Source: Acidimicrobiaceae bacterium
GTDB lineage: Bacteria; Actinomycetota; Acidimicrobiia; Acidimicrobiales; Bog-793
DNA length: 32,701 nt
Direction of reading: 5' to 3'
NCBI GenBank assembly: GCA_025463965.1
Contig: JAODBN010000104.1
Span: 1 to 32,701, forward strand
Both the position numbers and the translations under genes were made by a program. Below, one piece after another: positions 27,490 through 32,701 of this stretch (positions within the stretch are counted from its first letter, which is position 1; the number at the start of each line of letters is the position of its first letter). The notes beneath the pieces were generated by a model. That model ran no database searches and was not told the DNA's origin. It saw nothing but the letters and a program-made list of their open reading frames with translations.

Positions 27490-28191
27490 ATGAAGGCGGC
27501 GAAGGTACAAGAGAAAGAAGACAGTCAGGTCGAAGCCCTGCAGGCTGTGGCCAAGTCTTTCGCCAGCCAGTTCAAATCAGCCGAGGAGCTCGCGCAGGTC
27601 TTCGTCCGTGAAGCGATCATCCGAGGCATCTACCGGCCCGGGGACCGACTGCCCCAGGACGTCATCGCGAACCTCTTGGGCATCAGCCGCATTCCGGTGC
27701 GTGCGGGGTTCCGGCTGCTCGAAGCCGAGGGGCTGCTGACGATCTATTCGCACCGCGGCGCCCGGGTCACGATTCTCAACGCGAAAGAGATCGAGGAGCT
27801 CTACGAGCTGCGCACCGTGCTCGAGTGCCACCTCCTCGAGCTCGCAATCCCCCGGCTCACACCGGAGTACACGAGCGAGCTACGCGCGATGGCCGAGCAG
27901 CTCAACGCTTCGGCGACCATGGGCAGTGCAGAGCCCAGAATGGCGTTCTACGACCGGCTCTACGCGCTAGCCGAACGGCCCAGGATCCGCTCGCTGGTCG
28001 CCCGGCTGCACGCCGAGGTCGGTCAGTACCTGCTCATGAAGCAGGTGACCGAGGAGCCACCCGGTCACTTCGGCCTGCTGAATTACATCGAGGAGGGGGA
28101 CGTGGCCGGGGCGCAGCTCTGGCTCACCGACCACCTCGCTGCCGTGAGCGCCGAGCTTCAGCTCCTCGTTTCCGAGCTGCACGGCGAGTAG
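27490..28191 (+). CDS. GntR-family transcriptional regulator, FCD subfamily (paralog of 6862..7581)
   Basis: 'IYRPGDRLPQDVIANLLGISRIPVRAGFRLLEAEGLLTIYSHRGARVTIL' nearly identical recognition region to the first GntR. Confidence 0.9.
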   Translation: MKAAKVQEKEDSQVEALQAVAKSFASQFKSAEELAQVFVREAIIRGIYRPGDRLPQDVIANLLGISRIPVRAGFRLLEAEGLLTIYSHRGARVTILNAKEIEELYELRTVLECHLLELAIPRLTPEYTSELRAMAEQLNASATMGSAEPRMAFYDRLYALAERPRIRSLVARLHAEVGQYLLMKQVTEEPPGHFGLLNYIEEGDVAGAQLWLTDHLAAVSAELQLLVSELHGE

Positions 28192-28244
28192 GCCCGCTCT
28201 CCTCGGGCGCATCGCCTCAGGAAGCGAGGGAGGCTACGGAGCCT

Positions 28245-29297
28245 TCACCGCCGAGCCGTCTGCGAGGTCACGTTCTCGGCCGAGACGCGCGCCCCTGGAT
28301 GACCCGCCTGCGCCACGGCCTCCCGCTCGAGCTCGGCATTCAGCTCGCCCCCGACGAGCACGGCGAGACCGATGAAATAGAGCCACAGGATCAGGATCGC
28401 AACGCCGGCAAAGCTGCCGTAGGTCCTGCCGTAAGTGCCGAACTTGCTGACGTACAACGAAAAGCCTACCGAGGCGACGACGAAGATCGCCGTGGCTACG
28501 AGGCCGCCGCCGGTCACCCACCGCCAATTCGGGTCCTCCCGATTCGGACCGAGGGAGTAGAGGACAGAGAACAGCAGCGTGACGATCACCAAGGTCACCA
28601 CCCAGCGGACGACCGTCCACAAGACGAGGAACGCCGTGCCGTGCAGGCCGACGTGACCTTCGATCGAAGAACCGATCGAAGCGCCGAAGACCAAGAGGGC
28701 GGCGCTCAGGCCGCCGAGCACCACGATGGCCAGCATGATCGGGAGCGCGCGGATTCGCCGTGCCAGAAACTTCCGGTCCACGGGCACTTCGTAGGCGATG
28801 TCGAGCGCTTGCTCCAGCGCCGAGACGCCACCCGACGCGCTCCAGAGCGCCACGACTATCCCGACGACCACCGCGACGGACGAACCAGAGGACTTCTTGG
28901 TCGCCGAGCTCACCGCCGCCGTGAACACCGCTCCGGTTCCTGCAGGAAGCGCTTTGTCGACGCCGTGCACGATGTGTTGGAGGGTTCCCGAGCTGATGTG
29001 AACCACGGCGAGAAGGCCGAGAAGAGCGACGATCGCAGGAAAAAGCGCGAGGAACCAATGATAGGCAAGGCTGCCCGCGGACATCGAGACTCGATCACGA
29101 ACGATCTTCTTCATGGTCCGCCGCAGGGTCTGCTTCCATGCGGTAGTGCCCAGCTCGAGCGGGCCTTCGGGTGCCCCGGCCACATCCTTCTGCGGCGGAA
29201 TCGACTCGCCCGACCGATCGGTGCGCGTTGTCGGGTCCGCGGTGGTCGTACCGGCCGCACGAGACCCAGCCGGATTTTGCTCAGTCCCCGCTGCCAT
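28245..29297 (-). CDS. YihY/virulence factor BrkB family membrane protein
   Basis: 'SAGSLAYHWFLALFPAIVALLGLLAVV', 'LWSASGGVSALEQALDIAYEV', multiple TMs; AGGAGG RBS. Confidence 0.88.
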   Translation of the reverse strand: MAAGTEQNPAGSRAAGTTTADPTTRTDRSGESIPPQKDVAGAPEGPLELGTTAWKQTLRRTMKKIVRDRVSMSAGSLAYHWFLALFPAIVALLGLLAVVHISSGTLQHIVHGVDKALPAGTGAVFTAAVSSATKKSSGSSVAVVVGIVVALWSASGGVSALEQALDIAYEVPVDRKFLARRIRALPIMLAIVVLGGLSAALLVFGASIGSSIEGHVGLHGTAFLVLWTVVRWVVTLVIVTLLFSVLYSLGPNREDPNWRWVTGGGLVATAIFVVASVGFSLYVSKFGTYGRTYGSFAGVAILILWLYFIGLAVLVGGELNAELEREAVAQAGHPGARVSAENVTSQTARR

Positions 29298-29854
29298 CCT
29301 TGCCTCCTACGATCGTGGGTTCTGTGACAACGGACTTTCGTCGGCATTCCCGTCCTGTAGCGGACTGGGCGCGGCTCTCGTCATTGAGACGAGGGCGAGT
29401 TGCCCTGGTTGCGGCGCCGACAAACGGGCGAAGCGGCGTGATCAAAGCCGCTCAGCACAGAGATCTTCAGCCTCCCCCGAATAGGGGAAGCGCAAAGCCG
29501 ATTGGAAGACCTTTGCCAGCCGTACCTATCGCCGGCCGCTAGCGAGAACAGAGCTCCTTGTCTTCGCGGCGGCGCGGAAGGTCTCCAGCAGGCGACGGCA
29601 CCGACACGATCCGGAACGGAGAACGGGCGCAACAGGAGGGCCGGAGCCCGCGCGCTCCACGCGGGAGCTCGCGGAGTGGCCGGGGCGATGAAGCCCGACG
29701 CGGGGCGCCCCCGGGCGGGACAGAGAGCCGTTACCCGCGGGCCTCGCTGGGGTAGTCCCTAATGCGGTCGAACAGCTGGCCTCTGGGATCTCTGTCCCGT
29801 CGTCCGCCCGCACACCGGGTTGGACTAAGCGTCCGCGAGGACGTAGGAGGCACA

Positions 29855-30214
29855 ATGACCGAAGCGTCTACGCAGTTTCGAGCGGAGCTGCGAGACACCG
29901 GGCCAGGGCTGGCGACGTTGTACGTCATGGGACGGGTCGATCCCGAGTCCCTTCCAGCCTTCGTGGCTGTCCTCGACGCGGCGATTGCCGCAAGCCCGGA
30001 GCACTTGCTGATCGAAGCTTCTGAAGCGGATTCCATCTCGAGCCAAGGGTTTCTCGCCATCGGCCAGTGCGGACTCGCGCTCAGCCGCCTCACCCTTCGA
30101 ACCCGGCTCCCGGTGGCTCGCCGAGTACTCGCGGTGCTCGGTTTCGAAGGGATCGTGACGGTCGATGAGCTCGAGGAGCCGGACCGCTTGCGCCCGGCGT
30201 TGAGTTGGAGCTGA
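29855..30214 (+). CDS. STAS-domain (anti-sigma-factor-antagonist-like) protein
   Basis: 'ATLYVMGRVDPESLPAFVAVLDAAIAASPEHLLIEASEADSISSQGFLAIGQCGLAL' STAS pattern; AGGAGG RBS before ATG 29855. Confidence 0.65.
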   Translation: MTEASTQFRAELRDTGPGLATLYVMGRVDPESLPAFVAVLDAAIAASPEHLLIEASEADSISSQGFLAIGQCGLALSRLTLRTRLPVARRVLAVLGFEGIVTVDELEEPDRLRPALSWS

Positions 30215-30262
30215 GCCTGGCCGGCGCCTTCACTGCGGGCGCTCGCCCTCCAGGGGACTCGG

Positions 30263-30559
30263 CTACTTCACCGCGATGATGTCCACCGATCGGATGTCGG
30301 GGTCCTTGGCGAGCAGCTCATCGGCGACCTGAGCGAGCGCCTTGGGGATCTCGCCGTTGAGGTGAGCCTGGCGGGCCTCTTCGGTCTCGAAGGAGTCGAA
30401 GATCGCGTACTCGGTGTCGCTCAGCTTGAGGGCGTACCACGTGACCGTACCCGGCTCGGCTTGGGCGAGCGCCCGGCCGTTCTTCAGGAATTCGCCGAGG
30501 GCGCTTCCCTTGCCGGGCTTGGCCTCGAGCAACGCGAGAAATCCGAGCTTCACGGTCAT
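30263..30559 (-). CDS. Antibiotic biosynthesis monooxygenase (ABM)/quinol monooxygenase-like protein
   Basis: About 98 aa, 'GFLALLEAKPGKGSALGEFLKNGRALAQAEPGTVTWYALKLSDTEYAIFDSFETEEARQAHLNGEI'. Confidence 0.85.
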   Translation of the reverse strand: MTVKLGFLALLEAKPGKGSALGEFLKNGRALAQAEPGTVTWYALKLSDTEYAIFDSFETEEARQAHLNGEIPKALAQVADELLAKDPDIRSVDIIAVK

Positions 30560-30680
30560 GGCTTCTGCTTCTCCTCGGCCACCGCAGACTGGAAGCGGCC
30601 GCTCGCGGGTGGCGCCGAGACAGCTCGCCTGAGGAAGCGTAACGGTGCTTCTTAGCCACCGGCTCCGAGCAATGGCGAGC

Positions 30681-32027
30681 TCAGGAGACTGCCGCGGCGA
30701 GCTCGGGGTCTTTCGTCGAAGCCCGGACGGCTCTCACGGACCCGGCGATCGCCACGGCAACGACCACGACGAAGACCAGCATGGTGTTGCGGGCGGAGAA
30801 ATACTCCGTGGCAACTCCGAGTCCGATCACCGGGACGGATAGCCCGAGGTAGGCACCGAGAAAGAAGAGGGAAAGGGTCTCCGCTCGTGACTCCGGGGGG
30901 GCCACCGTCACAGCGGCGACGAGCGCCCCCTTGAACACCATGCCCCCGCCCGCTCCACTGAGCACGCCTCCCACGATGAAGATCGGAAGGCTGGGAGCCC
31001 ACATGCCACCCGCCAGCAGGGCGAGACCGACAACGAGCATCGGCACGCTGCGCCGGAGCAAGAGGGAGTTGGGCACCCTGGCCTGTGCGATCTGGGCAAC
31101 CGCCCCGCCGGCGAACGCAGAGAAGGCAACCGCACCGGCGAGCGCGTGCGAAGTGTCGTGCAGCGTGGTGGCGAGGAAAGACGGCACCAGCGAGTTGAAG
31201 ACGCCGTACACCGCGAACGAGGCCAATCCGGCCATCGTCGCAGCCAAGACCACGGCCCTTTGGGCCTTGGGGACGGCGATCCGCTGGGGCCGGTACTTCG
31301 GCCGCACGAGCGGCGACTCCCTGGTCTCGGGAGAGAGGGCGACGACCACCGCGAGCACCACCAGTGCGGCGCCGAAGACGATGTACGAAAGCGACAAGGG
31401 GTACGGAGCGAACTGGAGCAGAAGACCGGCGGCCAGTGGACCGACCCCGATGCCGCCGAGGTTGGAGGCCGTCGCCACCACGTCGGCCCGCCTCCTGCCG
31501 GCCGACGGCCGGGCCTTGGCGTGGAGCTCGGAAAGATAGGCGGTCGCCGTGGCGGTCGTCAGTCCGACCGAGACCCCGGAGATGATTCGTGCGATCACGA
31601 GCCCGGGGAGGCTCGGCTCGAAGATGAACACCAACGCGCTCACGGCATTGATGAGCAGTGCGGGAACGAAGACCCGCCGTCGACCGATCCAGTCCGAGAC
31701 GTGTCCGGCGAGGAACAGGCTCACGACGACGCCAATGGCGTAGGCCGCAAATACGAGCGTGACAACGATGTTGGAGAAGTGGTCCCGGCGCTGGTAGAGC
31801 ACGTAGATCGGGGTCGGCACCGCCGAAAACGCCATGTTGAGAAGGAACGCCGCCGCAACGAACCAGAACGCAGTCCCATGCGCGCGCGGGCTCTGGCGCG
31901 GTAATGCGGTTGGGACGGCGGCCATGCTCAGCTCCGGGCCGGCCGCTTGCTCCTCTGGCGTCTCCCCCAGCCCGCTCTCGTGCACTGCGGGCTGCTGCGC
32001 TAGGGGCTGCTGCACTGCGTAGCTCAT
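30681..32027 (-). CDS. MFS transporter
   Basis: 'PTPIYVLYQRRDHFSNIVVTLVFAAYAIGVVVSLFLAGHVSDWIGRRRVFVPALLINAVSALVFIF' and about 12 TMs. Confidence 0.9.
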   Translation of the reverse strand: MSYAVQQPLAQQPAVHESGLGETPEEQAAGPELSMAAVPTALPRQSPRAHGTAFWFVAAAFLLNMAFSAVPTPIYVLYQRRDHFSNIVVTLVFAAYAIGVVVSLFLAGHVSDWIGRRRVFVPALLINAVSALVFIFEPSLPGLVIARIISGVSVGLTTATATAYLSELHAKARPSAGRRRADVVATASNLGGIGVGPLAAGLLLQFAPYPLSLSYIVFGAALVVLAVVVALSPETRESPLVRPKYRPQRIAVPKAQRAVVLAATMAGLASFAVYGVFNSLVPSFLATTLHDTSHALAGAVAFSAFAGGAVAQIAQARVPNSLLLRRSVPMLVVGLALLAGGMWAPSLPIFIVGGVLSGAGGGMVFKGALVAAVTVAPPESRAETLSLFFLGAYLGLSVPVIGLGVATEYFSARNTMLVFVVVVAVAIAGSVRAVRASTKDPELAAAVS

Positions 32028-32103
32028 CGCTGATGCTCCTCACCCGATTGGTTGTCGTTCCACTGTGCGCCCCTGGCGTCATAGGGTCCAGCGAAAACAA
32101 CCG

Positions 32104-32114
32104 ATAACAGTTAT
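32104..32114. promoter_or_regulatory. Candidate LysR-type operator ATAAC-A-GTTAT
   Basis: Perfect 5-1-5 palindrome in the divergent MFS/LysR intergenic region. Confidence 0.5.
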
Positions 32115-32133
32115 GCGGTCGTATGATGACCGG

Positions 32134-32701
32134 GTGGACTTGCGGCAGCTCGAACACTTCCTTGCAGTCGCAGAGGAGCAAAGCTTCACCCGCGCCGCGC
32201 GCCGCATCCACGCCGGCCAGTCCACGCTGTCGGTCTCCGTCCGCTCCCTCGAGCGCGAGCTCGGCACGGCGCTCTTCGAGAGGACCACGCACCGGGTCGC
32301 GCTGACCGACGCCGGCGAGGCGCTGTTGCCCGAAGCCCGTCGCACGCTTGAAGCGGCAGAGCGAGCGAGGGAGGTGGTTGCCGAGGTGAACGGTGTGGTG
32401 CGCGGAACTCTCCGTGTCGGGATCATGCGGTCGCTCAAAGTCGTCGATGTCGCCTCGATGCTCGCCCGCTTCCATCGCAAATACCCGGGCGTCGAGATCC
32501 AACCGCGTCCCGCGATCGGAGGCTCGGCCGCGCTTGCCCAGCAGGTGGCGACCGGTCAGCTCGACCTGGCGTTCCTCGCGGTACCTCCTGATCCCGTGCC
32601 TGACCTCTCGCTGACCCCGCTTGCCTCGGAACCCTTCCTGCTCGTTGCAGCCAGCGACGAGCTCGACGATGCACCTTCCGTGCTCGCCCTGAACGAGCTG
32701 C
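32134..32701 (+). CDS. LysR-family transcriptional regulator (3' truncated by window edge)
   Basis: Frame open from GTG 32134: VDLRQLEHFLAVAEEQSFTRAARRIHAGQSTLSVSVRSLERELGTALFERTTHRVALTDAGEALL... Confidence 0.92.
   Translation, partial: MDLRQLEHFLAVAEEQSFTRAARRIHAGQSTLSVSVRSLERELGTALFERTTHRVALTDAGEALLPEARRTLEAAERAREVVAEVNGVVRGTLRVGIMRSLKVVDVASMLARFHRKYPGVEIQPRPAIGGSAALAQQVATGQLDLAFLAVPPDPVPDLSLTPLASEPFLLVAASDELDDAPSVLALNEL

Noticed and set aside
27825-29327. 500-aa plus-strand ORF
   Set aside because: Shadow ORF antisense to YihY and overlapping GntR; low-complexity Arg/Asp/Glu-rich translation without domain motifs.
30652-32502. 616-aa minus-strand ORF
   Set aside because: Out-of-frame shadow over the MFS and LysR genes; the composition is typical of alternate-frame GC-rich DNA.
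1-32701. CRISPR arrays, tRNA/rRNA genes, integrases, transposases or long direct repeats
   Set aside because: None noticed on reading either strand; no regularly spaced repeats or mobile-element gene motifs in the ORF track.

Overview
High-GC, probably actinobacterial chromosomal window, densely coding, with no rRNA, tRNA, IS element, integrase or CRISPR array that I could see. (1) Positions 1-3343: the end of a PsiE-like gene, then an export module: a small secreted protein with a TasA/CalY-like N-terminus, a SipW/ER-type signal peptidase I, and a DUF5305-like protein that appears fused to a second export-signal-like segment plus an RTX-like tail. (2) Positions about 3400-28200: a large catabolic island. 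Its core is a minus-strand operon at 20848->13365: alpha/beta hydrolase, cyclic amidohydrolase, LLM flavin/F420 oxidoreductase, CoxG-like SRPBCC protein, and a three-subunit molybdenum hydroxylase. Around it are XdhC and MobA-like cofactor genes, a second F420-type LLM enzyme, a class II aldolase, an SDR, a bicupin, an AAA+ ATPase and an MFS exporter. Two paralogous NMT1/SsuA-type ABC transporter cassettes flank the core, each with its own FCD-type GntR regulator. (3) Positions 28245-32701: ordinary genes (YihY, STAS, Abm monooxygenase, MFS, LysR). Main items for follow-up: a Pch2/TRIP13-like AAA+ ATPase translationally coupled to a bicupin with no HORMA or CD-NTase gene in the window; a repeated GTATAC operator set between -35 and -10 of three promoters; a THI-box-like leader with possible Shine-Dalgarno sequestration upstream of one ABC operon and a parallel arrangement at the other; and an alpha/beta hydrolase that seems to lack the nucleophile serine. 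Everything here was read by eye. No database search or folding was run.
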